A stretch of 64,000 bases of DNA from Eutypella sp. D-1 (Eukaryota; Ascomycota; Sordariomycetes; Xylariales; Diatrypaceae): the NCBI GenBank assembly GCA_023313575.1, contig JAJTTP010000020.1:248001-312000 (forward strand), read 5' to 3'. The notes beneath the pieces were generated by a model. It was not told the origin of the DNA, made no database searches, and saw only the letters and a list, made by a program, of their open reading frames with translations. The translations under genes were made by a program, and so were the position numbers. The stretch's first letter is position 1, and each line of letters starts with the position of its first letter. This document shows positions 33,882 to 44,739 of the stretch, one piece after another.

Positions 33882-35771
33882 TCATGGTTTTGCTGTAAAA
33901 TCGCGTATGAACTCGTGTATCTCCCTTGAGCTATAAGACGGGACTCGTTGCAGGTATTGCGAGGATGTAGCTTCGGGGCTAATAGCAACCTCAATAATTC
34001 GCCTCGAGAGGTACTCGATATTTGGTATGTTTTTCGCTATACCAAGCCATTTGAGATGATTGGTCGGAATTTTATCTATAGCCCTCCCCCAAAGATATCG
34101 CCAGGTTCCCAGTGCCTGCAGTAGCTTCTCCGGTTGCGGTGATAGGAACATAGTGACATGTAGGTTAAAAATAATTGGTTGAAAAGCTGGAAGAGGTTCA
34201 AGTTAGCGGTCTATGAGTGTGACTGAGTCGATGAATCCTAGTGGTCGTGCTGGGCACTCACCACACATCGTGGCATGTAGATGAAAAAGGGGTAGATTTT
34301 CCCAGTCGCTATGTATGCGCCGTTCGCCTTTCAGCAGCTCTGACATAAGGTCTTTAAGACAGTGCGAGTTGCCTTGCCGAGAGGATATCAATGATTCAAA
34401 AGTTGACGCGGAATCGGTATCCCATAGCGCGGGATCACATGGAAGATCCCCAGACATTTCCAACAAGGAGAAAATGGGCGGGCTATTACAGGACAGGGTA
34501 GCCAAGCAATCGGTACAGAAAGTCCAAGCAACAAGCCGAATGATGTGCTCACGTTGCAGGAAGAGCTGCCAATCTTCAGAAGGACTGTGCTGGCAGCCAA
34601 TGAACTGTAGCTTTCTCATGGCAGAGATCAGTGCCGGCAGCCGTTCAGTTATAGCCGCGTGTTGCATGGCTAAGTCACCTGCCAAGTGCGTATCCAGAGC
34701 ATACATGAGCAGAGAAGCTTGGCAGAGCTGGATGGCTTCTGGGAGGTCGATGCCTGACGGCAGATGGCCAAGAAATTGTCTCAGTTGGTGAAAAACATAG
34801 GAATCTGCGAGGTGGTAGAATTTCCGGGCGTTAGTGATGTGTTCTGGTCCGTATCCTGGTCTATATGAGTAAGTAGCTCCCGTGAGAGCAACAACTATCA
34901 GCAGAGGAAGCGAAGCTTTTACAAGAGAAAATGTGGGCCAATGGATGATTGGGTATCGGTAGTGCCGCTTGCGACAAAACATCATAGCAAATGAGTGCAC
35001 ATTAGAGACAGTGAAGAAGTGACGAAAATCAGCCGAATCGAATGAACCCTGGTAGCGATCATCAGAGTTGGCGTGCGCGGCAACATCAAATTCCAAGAGA
35101 TCTAGTCGCGCTGAGAGTTGATCCTCCTGTGGCTGAGGGGAGAGGAAGGCACCAAGCAGGCTTTGCTCTTCAGTGTTGTATAGCCCATCTAGCTCCAGAG
35201 GCATAAGAGACGTTGAAGGATCAGAAGGTAATAAGAGCGTAGGGTCGATGAATTCGAATGTTTCGTCACTGGGGGCTTGAGCTTGTGGAGGTGTCATGCA
35301 TGTCGGCCCTAGGAGGATACCATCTGGCTCTTCGCCCACCGCCCTCTCCGTAACGAGGTCCTGCTTGTCATCGGTAACATTAAGTAGAAATGACAAGGGA
35401 GCGCACCTATTGGTGTCATCCTGTGGGTCGAGAGGCTTCTCGCGTAAAGATTGTCGATGAGTGGGATCGGTACAGCATCGAGAAAAAGTGCAATCTAGCT
35501 TTCGAGAGCTGCAGCGTGCGCAGGGGTTTTGACCTCCCGCGTTACAGTGGACCTTGATGCGCGAACACCGGTCACAAGATTTCGTCTTACGACCGCGCTT
35601 CCCAGCGTGCAGTGTGCGACCCTGTCTTTGGGGGCAGTATTTTGCATGTCGTCTGGCGCCGTCGACCCGAGAAAAGGCGGCCGAGCAAAATGGGCATACG
35701 CGACCGCTAGAAGACGGTCCAGGGTGACGCAGACCCTCAGCAAGAGGTAGCTGACACACTGAACAGGTCAT
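33882..35771 (-). CDS. Zn2Cys6 transcription factor with N-terminal C2HC finger
   Basis: Exons 35771-34262 and 34186-33882 (75-nt GT-AG intron, phase 1) give 604 aa. The N-terminus carries a single classical-type finger (CPFCSAAFSRVDGARRHAKYC, Cys 26, 29, His 42, Cys 46) followed by a fungal binuclear zinc cluster with Cys at 66, 69, 76, 84, 87 and 94 (SCDRCSRIKVHC ... CARC ... C). An acidic/Pro-rich linker leads to the fungal-specific transcription-factor middle homology region (from about 255: FRHFFTVSNVHSFAMMFCRKRHYRYPIIHWPTF). The second exon completes it (FNLHVTMFLSPQPEKLLQAL ... IPNIEYLSRRIIEVA). The finger plus Zn2Cys6 pairing is known from several fungal regulators. It faces the same way as the tyrosinase, and regulation of that gene is possible but unproven. 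Confidence 0.92.
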
Positions 35772-36259
35772 TTCGTGTCATATTATCACACTTCCGAGTC
35801 GAACCATAACTAGTTGATAAAGCCAAACACAGTGATACAGCATGCATGACCAATGAGTATGGATGCGATGGGTCAGATGGAACAGGACCATAGTGAGTGA
35901 AGAGTGTTTTGTCCGAGGGCAGAATTCAGGCGCTAATTTGAAATTGGTAAGGCTTCATTGTTATACAGTGCTGCGGGATAAGTTTTACCGTATGTTTTCC
36001 AGTGTTTGCCCAATTTCTACACAGTGTCCATACGTAGATTCCCCTGCTAGTTTGGCTGGGGCGGGCTCCATCATTCCCCTAAAAACCCCCCTGAGAAGTG
36101 GGTCCAGCAAGTGTGAATATCCCGATGAGGTGTACCCCTTTCAGGTCCTATATGTTGGCCATATCTCAGCAGAGGTCCTCATACCTTGGGCAGGATAAGA
36201 ATCTTTTCACTTATATCAACTTGCATTCAATCTTACTCTCAACCTTGAAATCCTACATA
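35772..36259. other. Divergent promoter region of regulator and PSST gene
   Basis: A 488-bp gap between divergently transcribed genes. No coding content. A CATAATGAGG context holds the start of the plus-strand gene. Confidence 0.4.
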
Positions 36260-37060
36260 ATGAGGACTGCTCGAGTATCAAAGCGTAGGCCATGCCCTAT
36301 ACACTCTACCCACTCGCCAAATATCTAACGACCTGTCGATGAGCAGTTAACTTCTCAGCACTATACAATGCGAGTCTTCCAGCCGGACTGTTACCATCGG
36401 GACCAAATTTAAGGCATATTGCATACACGACACGACTTCCACGGCAGGAAACGAAGCAAAAGGTACCGAGCCTTCCATCCTCCCGTGTGTCTCATTCTAC
36501 GGAACTGAAGCCAATTGGTGTGGCCGACTATGTCTTGTAAGGCGATGCATACTCTCCTTTAACCTACTTGAGGAATTGTGTCCAGCTGACCCATATATCG
36601 ATGACCAAGAACTACCTTGGACCAGATCGTGGGTTGGGCACGTACTGGGTCTATGTGGCCACTGAGTTTCGCACTTGCTTGTTGCGGTATTGAAATGATG
36701 CATGTTTCAATGCCGCGATACGACCAAGATCGTCTTGGTATCATATTCCGTGCTTCTCCGCGTCAGGCCGATGTCATGATCGTTGCGGGCACAGTTACCA
36801 ATAAGATGGCATCTGCTGTCCGGCTGTGCTACGATCAGATGCCAGATCCTAAGTGGGTAATAAGCATGGGTAGTTGTGCTAATGGTGGTGGTTATTACCA
36901 TTACAGCTACAGTGTAGTCCGTGGTGTCGACCGCATTGTGCCGGTGGATATCTACGTGCCAGGCTGTCCTCCGACGGCCGAGGCTCTTCTGTATGCAGTG
37001 TTCCAACTACAAAGGAAGATTCAAACCACCAAGACCACCAGGATGTGGTACCGAAAATAG
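36260..37060 (+). CDS. nuo19.3: Mitochondrial complex I PSST subunit (NUO-19.3/NDUFS7)
   Basis: Exons 36260-36284, 36347-36536 and 36610-37060 join to 221 aa, close to the usual fungal length. Both introns (62 and 73 nt) have GTAGGC/GTAAGG donors, CTAAC or TTAAC branch sites and CAG/AAG acceptors. The subunit carries Fe-S cluster N2 and forms part of the ubiquinone pocket in the matrix arm. The first ~45 residues are basic and Ser/Ala-rich ([20 protein letters not shown]), as expected of a matrix-targeting presequence. The core is near-canonical: [77 protein letters not shown]2 ligands Cys 96, 97, 161 and 191 are all kept. Several normally invariant positions differ ([44 protein letters not shown]). 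Whether it is the only copy or a diverged second copy cannot be told from this window. Confidence 0.9.
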
Positions 37061-37512
37061 AACAACATCTACAACTATGGTATTAGGAGGACGCTCGTAT
37101 CCAATCAAACGCGTGTTTCCCCCGTTCGGGGGGTGATGTATAATGTGAAGGTTGGCGTAACGCCATAACTCTTCACTTTCAGAAGGCCATCTTGGCTTTA
37201 TCTATCCCACTAGATAAATACTATTATCTGTAAACGCATGGCATCGCCTTGGTTTATTTTGAAGAACACTTTGTTCCATCAATCTTATAGTGATTACAGT
37301 TGCCACTCCTTTCTCCCTCGAACTCTCTGCTCAGATGGCTATGGACTTATGCCGGGCTACCGAGAAAACGTGGCACACTCAGATCGACCAAGAATCGTTC
37401 AGGGTAGGTTGGTGGACTCTTCGAGACCTTGAACAGTGGGTATTATGCGTAGAGGGCGGAAGCCCCGAATTCCATTGATGAATGACCGGGCGACTGACTA
37501 TTCGCCATGAAA
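37061..37512. other. 3' flank of the PSST gene
   Basis: A plus-strand frame (about 37290-37478, no ATG) has coding-like composition (LELSAQMAMDLCRATEKTWH) but no recognised family, start or splice partner, so it is not called. Confidence 0.3.
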
Positions 37513-37878
37513 TTAACGATGTGTCTGAGCCTTCGAATTAGGACGCGAAATTTTATTCAAGCATCCTCGTCGGCTTACAGGCCTTGATTGTTCTTGGAGT
37601 TCATGCAGTCGACGCATCATCAACCTAACACCAAGGTCAGCGCCATTAAGCACGAAATTTACAGCGCGGGTATAATCACATGATATGTTGCAGTTGGACG
37701 ACAGCGATGGTTGTGTGTAGATAGGAGACCTATAGTCGGCATTATCCCGAGGCTGTGGTACTATATGCCTTGGCGAGCCTCGGCGACTATCGGAGGCATC
37801 TCCATCCCGATATTCTAGCATCGCTCCTGATATCCCGCTCCCTGCAAGGATGACGAAGGTCGTGAACGCGGATGACAT
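37513..37878 (-). CDS. Possible small protein, unknown
   Basis: A 121-residue frame from the ATG at 37878 (an upstream TTG is ignored). The first 20 residues (MSSAFTTFVILAGSGISGAM) are moderately hydrophobic and could be a weak signal peptide or anchor. The rest is Arg/Ser-rich, with NCNISCDYTRAVNFVLNGAD in the middle. No family recognised. It could be a lineage-specific secreted protein or a chance frame. Nothing around it supports expression. Confidence 0.28.
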   Translation of the reverse strand: MSSAFTTFVILAGSGISGAMLEYRDGDASDSRRGSPRHIVPQPRDNADYRSPIYTQPSLSSNCNISCDYTRAVNFVLNGADLGVRLMMRRLHELQEQSRPVSRRGCLNKISRPNSKAQTHR

Positions 37879-38396
37879 CTTACTGTATTCCAATTAGCGA
37901 CATGTAATGGTATTCGAGATATACGGTACGTCGGGCGCGTGACTTACTTCGTATAACAGCGACGGCGCTTCTAGCTGGGTAGACTTGATGACATTTAGAA
38001 CGGATATTTTCATTTTGGCGAAGGTATTCGCATATGCGCTACATGGTTATACCATAAAGGTACACATTCGCGTCTAATGTAAAGGTGTTAAGATTCCTCT
38101 ACTATTGTAACGAATATTGAATGTCTCACAATCGTAAAAGCGCGCTGGAATTCGAAGCATGCCGGGTTCCTGGCATAGTGTGAGACATGTTCGAGCGTAG
38201 GTAGCTTTTGAATTACCCGTTCCAGACACCCGTATCCAGCATCATTAAATACTGGGCTCTCTGTGCTGATCTGGACTGAACCCAGTATTTTTGGAGACCA
38301 GCGACCGCTGTAAACGGAAATATGGTAAAAGCAGGGACAATATTGAAATTATAACTGTAGCCCAAGAAAAAGCCGCATATGTTTGGGTACGCTTAC

Positions 38397-38574
38397 GCTT
38401 ATCTGGGAATGGCTTCACTTCCCTGCTCTCGTCATCTCTATAGCCATTCTGGGTACCACCCGGGATGTTATTATCGAGAAAACGCTTGTCAGTGATATAC
38501 TTGGCGGCAACGAAGTTGTCATGAGCCTTGATACATGACTGGTTGATCTTGACGTTGGACGCCTCGGCAGCAGA
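38397..38574 (-). pseudogene. Exon-like coding fragment, unknown family
   Basis: A stop-free minus-strand stretch reads SNVKINQSCIKAHDNFVAA and KYITDKRFLDNNIPGGTQNG, composition very unlike the surrounding spacer, and ends at a good donor (C|GTAAGC, 38397/38396). Upstream the frame meets a TAA (38575-38577) and there is no ATG. It could be a middle exon of a real gene whose other exons I cannot find, or a gene remnant. Confidence 0.3.
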
Positions 38575-41500
38575 TTATCTAGGTACTTGTGAACTTGGGG
38601 GTGAAACGCCATTAGCAGGCACCACCGGGTATTGGAGCGAGCTGCATCCTACCGGTTCCTATCCACTTCCAGGGCTTCAATGACTCCAGCTCAGTTGTTG
38701 GATAACCATTCCTCGCCCTACACAGCGGTAGAAAGCGGGGGATGGATGCGAAGACACCGAGCAAAGAGGCATAAAGCTGTATATGGCGAGAAGTCCATGG
38801 AAACTTTTAAGGATGACGCTCTCAGGAAGGCCAGACCCCTGCCAAAGCATGGCGGTTGGCGAGTGACACCGTTTCGCCTTGGTCACTTCGCTGGGTGCTA
38901 GCGACCTTACTGGTGTGGTCTGAGTATCGTTTACTAGCTGATACAGTCAGTCCTACGCCGAATATTGTTACCAATGCTACCAGGGAGCCTATGATCCGAC
39001 GTAAGCGAGATTTGAAGCCTCAGGTGCATCGGTAGGGAACATAAATGTGACGACGCCTCGATTTATCTGGAAGTACGAGGTCAAGCCCTAGCTAGCACAT
39101 GGGCCCCTATTTAACTTTGAGGTATCTAACCTACCATACGGCGCTTGCCGGTCCTAGTCTGAGATACGCTCTTTGCGGTTTACCCATGTACAATTGGTAG
39201 GCCATGTAGGCTTTCTATTATCCATATCATCATCATCATCATGACAGAGTGATCAGACACTAGCTAGATAGCAATTGATCGTGTCGGAAAATGCCGCGAA
39301 AGCTTTACCTAGTGGCGACGCGACCCCCATTCCCGTCCCTGTCCACGCTCCCGGCAGTCGGGAGGCGAGGGAAGGGAAGCAAATCCGGAGGGGCCAGAGG
39401 GACAGTGGGTCCTTAGAACCGTGAGGCACCATCGGCGGCGTCCCGCGGCTGAGTTCATCGGTGTAGGAATACAGGGGAAATAACGAGAATGACATGCGGC
39501 GGAAAAAAAAAAGAAATCGCTTACGTGGAAGACAACTGGTCTGCGATAGGGCTTGGGCTACTGTGGTAGTAGCCTGAGAGACGAGTGGTGTGGGATAGGG
39601 GCTACAAAGAGGACGAGGTATTTACCGGTCAAAATACCCGAACAATTCTACGGGGGCTCCCGGAGGTTCACCGCCGTATAAGTACCGTGCATTTATGAGT
39701 AGTGAGGGTCTCTATTTTAAGCGACCTACGGGATACTACTAGTGCACGCTATGTTATTGCGACGAATTTCTGGGACGGTACGGCTCGCGTGTCAATATGT
39801 CGGTAACCACGAAGTTGGGAACAATGAACTATTGCAACAATAACAATAATAATAGGAGGACAACTGGACGTACATGCATTAAGTGATTGTTGACTCCATT
39901 TATGGTTATAGCAAGGGAAAATATTATCCATGGATCGCATAAGCCCTATGGGCCTAACTAGGTAGGTAGGGGATTTCTAGCGGTACTTTCCGGTGTTGGG
40001 GGTTTTTAGGGGGGCCATTAGCTGGACTTGCTGGGCTGGCCGACAGGTTGGCAGGCTGGGTACCTTTTCCGTAGTGTGGTGGGGGCTAGCAATGTCCCGC
40101 AAACTACGAAATAAGACTAGTACGGCTGAAAAAGGCGGAAACACCAACCAATGACCAACAGGAGGACGGCCGCAATTAAATTAGGTATTCCTGGGATTTG
40201 TGCCTATCATAATGTGATGAACGCTAGGATTATGCGATAGGACTGAAAGTGGTTGAGTGCCAGTTATGTTAATAACAGTTCAGCAAGCTGACGGGCTGAC
40301 AGGCCAGGCAGATGGCAGGTTAGCAGGCAAGCAGGCAAGCAGTGAACACCACAACACCGATCGAGGCTGCTGTTCTAATTGGAAAAGTGACAATCGTTAC
40401 ATAAACCGCTACACAAATAAATACCCAAACAATAAACGAATCTACCCTTAGATCAAATGACTATCTGCAACCGAACATCTGATATGGAAACCCCATCAAA
40501 TCTTTAATGGTGGTCCTGGGGGCTATCATGCTGCCAAACTCATCCGTTGTTGTAGCTTACACCTCGCCAACCAACTGCCAGCCTGCTAACTAACCCTTAC
40601 GTACCAGCCGAGTCTTGGACATGATAGATGCACCACTTAGTTAAGCTCTTGATGATGGAAGTGGTATGACTTACTAGCCCGTTTCCTGTGTTCACAACTT
40701 GCCAGCTTGCAGGCTGACCTAGTTAGGGTGATCAACAGTATGTAAGTTGATATTGATCTACTTACATAGTAGCCTTCGCCAATTGTACCGCCACACCTCC
40801 GCACTTTCGCACAGCCCCACGTGGCTAGCGCAATTTTGCCCGCCAATCATAACCCTATCTTGGGATAGACTATTTCTATTTTGGGAAGCGTGCTCGTAAG
40901 ACCAACCAATCAGAGGTAATCTTCATGCATATCGACGATCCGACTCAGATCGCTGGATACCTCTTAGAGGACCGGCTAAGGATCTACGACGAACCTAAAG
41001 CATGCCCAGGTGTTGCTAGCTGACTAGATACATGGAGTTATTAGGTAGCGTAAGTACAGTTATATGTAACAAGAGATAAGTAAATGTAAGCAAACATCTA
41101 ATGGTTTGCCGTTCTTTTTGGGCCTCTAAGCAGCCTTGATGTGACGATGTAACCCTATACAGGAACTCGGAAACAGCATCAAACAGAATTGCGAAACATG
41201 TGCAACTCTGACTGCAACGCAACGTCTCCGTCTATTATGTGAATACCGTGATCTTGGCAGCTTGGTTTGGTGGCCCAGGACCTCAGCCGCACTACTCCAC
41301 TACTGCAGTATGACAGCTGTGGTGGACCCCTGTGGCCCCTTGATGTAATTGTAGGATCATGCGTACGGGTAACACTTACGGACAAGGTCCTGGACGCTTA
41401 TGACTCGCCGCCGCCGCCTTTTAATAGTTGGAGATTTTCTGCCAGCTCGGCGCGGCACAGCGATTTAAAGATGGTGAATTCGCGGGCAGCGCCACAGACA

Positions 41501-42272
41501 GACGAAAAGTCGCCGGCAACTGACTCTGTAGTGCCTCGCCGCCCCCAACTCTCTAGTGATAGGGTATAACAACAGGTAGAAGGGGTAAATTATGTTAGTT
41601 GTTTATGGCACTAAAATTTTCCGTGGGCGAGATGAATTGCGTTAGTTGCATTCTCATATTGACCAAAGCTATAACACCTAGCTGCCTTAATACCATAATC
41701 GTAGGAGCGATCACATCGGCACTAATACCACATCTCCGGCTATGAATATGAGAATTGCCTGTACTGTTTAGGACATAGAAGACACAACATTATTTCGTCC
41801 CACCTGAATTAATAGCCGTTGGCAGAGGGTCGTTGAGAATTCCCAGACAAGTGTGATAAGGCTCAAACAGCGTAATATTCGACCCACCAGCCTGGGAGCG
41901 GAAAAGCCTCCTGGGTCCCCAGTAGCATGTGGATGCAGTGGAGCCGCAACATAAAATACCCCTGTTGTCCTAGGCATCCCAGTTAGACAGGTGGGACGAG
42001 GCAGTGAGGATATGTAAAAGCCATCATTCGAACTCTTTTTTTTGGCCCTTGCGGCCTTGTCTCCGTTCCACACCTCATCGTAACCCCCGTCCCCATACAT
42101 ACTCGAGTCGCACGCACGCGTGTTTGTCTAGTTAGTTAGTTGCTGTGCCCAGATCCCCAGAAGATTAACTCACACCGATCTCCATTCCGTCCGTCCCCTT
42201 TGTTCAATTAAGTAGCGGCCGCAGCTCCGTAGCATAGCATACCTCGCCTTGGGTAGCTGTTATAAGCTCACC
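38575..42272. other. 3.7-kb gene-free spacer
   Basis: Short frames only. It includes an ATC microsatellite (about 39226-39241), GCAGGCAAGCAGGCAAGCAG-like repeats (about 40300-40345), and several CAGGCTGG/CCAGCCTG words around 40040-40720 that suggest an eroded low-copy repeat, but no terminal repeats or transposase were found. The last ~250 bases are the promoter of the PLAC8 gene. Confidence 0.4.
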
Positions 42273-43410
42273 ATGTCCAACGACCAAGAAGAAAAGATTG
42301 TACATTCCGGTCCTGAGTACGTCCACACTCAGAATTCTTATTCTGAGCCTCAGCCTCAACAACAACAACAACCTTACCCCTTACAACCACAACAACCACA
42401 ACAACAATTACAGCACCAGAACACTGTCAGTAGCAGCTACGTCTCATCACCATCGGTAGTATCTGCATCAACACCGCTACACCACCAGCCTAGCGGCATC
42501 AGCAACGGGACCGCAAACGGAAGCGAGGCACAGTTTCTGTACCCGCAGGTCACACCCAGCGAAGCGCAATACCAGTATCCCCAGGTCACAACCCCGGGGG
42601 ACTCGAATCTCCCAGAGGTTTCGCGCTCGTTCACGTCACCACCACCACAACAGAATACCTTCATCCACCCGCAACAGCGGCAATTCACGAATCCGCAAAT
42701 CATGGCGCACCCTCCACTCCAGCCCACCGCCTATGGCCAGCAGGGCGGCGAGTGGCAAGCCAGTTTGTGCGATTGCTCGCCATGCTCATCATGTCTTCTT
42801 GGATGGTGCCTTCCGTGTATATGTACGTCACCGACACAGCCATACCTGTGGTTTCCTTGCGTGTTGTACCTGCCATGATCATAGTGCATTGGCATGTAGG
42901 TTCAACTATCTTGCTAACCTGCGCGCGCTTCACAGTGGTCGGTCAGACATCAGAGCGTATCCGCGACCCTTCAATGCAGAATGCCGACCTCTTGAATAGC
43001 GACTGTCTTATTCACGGAGCCATTACGTGTTTTACTGGCTGTGGCTGGATGTAAGTTGCGCCCCGTCTACCTATACCGCCATCGTCCTCAATCAATGGGC
43101 CATTTCAATCAATTGGCAGCTTGAAAACAGCCACTGACCGATGCTAATCTTTCCCCCTTACCACAGTTACGCACTACTCAAGCGTGGCGAGATCCGCGAG
43201 CGCTACAATATCCAGGGAAGCGGCTGCAGCGACTGCTGCGTATCGTTTTGGTGTTCCTGCTGCGCTGTCATCCAGCAGGACAACGAGGTTAAGATCCGAC
43301 AGCAAAATGCTGCCGCAGCGGGGCCCGTCCAGCAGGGTTACCAGCCCCAGCCCGGCATGCAAATGCCTCCCACGCCCGCGGCCACGTACCAGCAGCCTGC
43401 TGAGAAGTAA
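42273..43410 (+). CDS. PLAC8-family cysteine-rich protein
   Basis: Exons 42273-42822, 42936-43050 and 43167-43410 join to 302 aa through two GT-AG introns (113 and 116 nt). The N-terminal ~165 residues are a Gln/Pro/Ser-rich disordered region with a polyglutamine stretch. The PLAC8 domain begins at WQASLCDCSPCSSCLLGWCLPCI, continues after intron 1 with GQTSERIRDPSMQN, has the central CFTGCGW, and after intron 2 reads YALLKRGEIRERYNIQGSGCSDCCVSFWCSCCAVIQQDNEV. The paired CCxxxC clusters and the hydrophobic GWCLPC and CFTGCGW segments define the family. Members are membrane-associated and in plants and fungi are linked to metal transport or tolerance and cell size. The exact role is unknown. 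A short Gln/Pro tail follows. Confidence 0.92.
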
Positions 43411-44739
43411 GGCTCATCGTGTGGATAACGGTCAATACGGTAGTAGGCCTCTAGCTCTACCAGAGAAGTGTAGGATGGGGAGAAGGAACAGCGCGGGGTC
43501 GGCTTTAAACATGCGAGGATGAAGGGACATGAAAACGACATGATGGAACTTGGCGTCGATGAGGCCGTAGCGTGGTGGTGAGATGGATTCGGATAATACC
43601 CCTGATACCTTCGTATCGCATACCTCAAGTGATAGATATGTAGGTGCTACACAGCATTTCAAAGCCTGCAAGACTAAAAGTTTCAAAATACCCAGTAGAA
43701 ATTTAGCACTGGGTTCAACACAAAGCGTCGCGCACCAAGATCTGCGTTTAAGCATCTGGAAGACTGGCATGTGTGAACGTAACTACTCTGTTCCTAACCA
43801 ATAGAAAAGCAGAAGCCTGCAGCGCAAAATGATAGCCAGCCTACTCCTTAAAACAGGAGTTGGGATTGATTAAGTTCTTATTACTCGGCTTAAGCACCTA
43901 CCTAATATGATTGGATGCTTAAATCTTATAAGTGACGATCAAGTACCGGCAATCTTCTAGTTTTCTATTGATACTCGAATCGCAAAGGATATTGGAGTAA
44001 AGGCGAAAATGAGACAATTACTTAAGCTGCGAGGATTGCTTTATACCATTTATATGAGTTCGAGAGAATTCCGATAGCAACGTTGTCCAAACGCGCAGTA
44101 AATGAACTGGTTACGCCTGCCGTCAGACACACAGGTAAAAATTGATTTGCGTAGCTGCACACACCTGGCACCTCAGTCCACCCAATCAGCCAGCAACAAC
44201 CAATTGTAGCAGAATTGAGGCATAGAGCAAATGAAGCAGCTCATAAAACAAAGAGTTTCTATTTAGAAAGAACAGAAAGCAAAAAACGCCCAAACCGAGC
44301 AATGCCGAATCTAATCTAGGAATCGAATAAAACGAATGTGAAGTCTATATGTGTGTACAATGCAAAGAAACCCCAAACCATAGTGTCCTCCGATCTACCC
44401 TTGCGGGCAGGCGGGATCGAGTCCCTAACAAAGCGCCTCCCGGTGTAAATGCTCAATTTTCAGCCGCCCATTCCATGACGTATCGTGCCGTGCTATGCTA
44501 AAACAATCATTGAGCGCGAAAAGGGAAGGGGCCTTGCTATGCAGAAGCGCGTGCAACCGAAAGTGGGAAGTGGAATTCCTGCGCCAAAGGGGGTAAAACA
44601 GGAATGTGACTGTAATAATGTAGAAGATGAAAAACGATAAAACAAACATTCCCACCTGGGCGTCAAGAAATCTAGAAAGGGGGGAAGGAATAAAGGTGCA
44701 GGGGCGGGAAATACGGGACCCCTCTGCTCAACCCATGCT
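43411..44739. other. Convergent 3' spacer
   Basis: Nothing coding that I can support. AT-rich, with a GATCGAGTC word near 44413 resembling a tRNA B box but without a foldable tRNA. Confidence 0.4.

Noticed and set aside
36617..37060. PSST as a truncated, intronless pseudogene
   Set aside because: Two well-formed introns and a 25-nt first exon give a complete protein with presequence, so truncation is not needed to explain it.
40040..40720. Eroded transposon from repeated CAGGCTGG/CCAGCCTG words
   Set aside because: The words are short and irregular, without terminal repeats, target-site duplications or transposase remnants.
44400..44425. Possible tRNA from a GATCGAGTC B-box-like word
   Set aside because: The T stem pairs over only three bases and no acceptor or anticodon arm could be folded.
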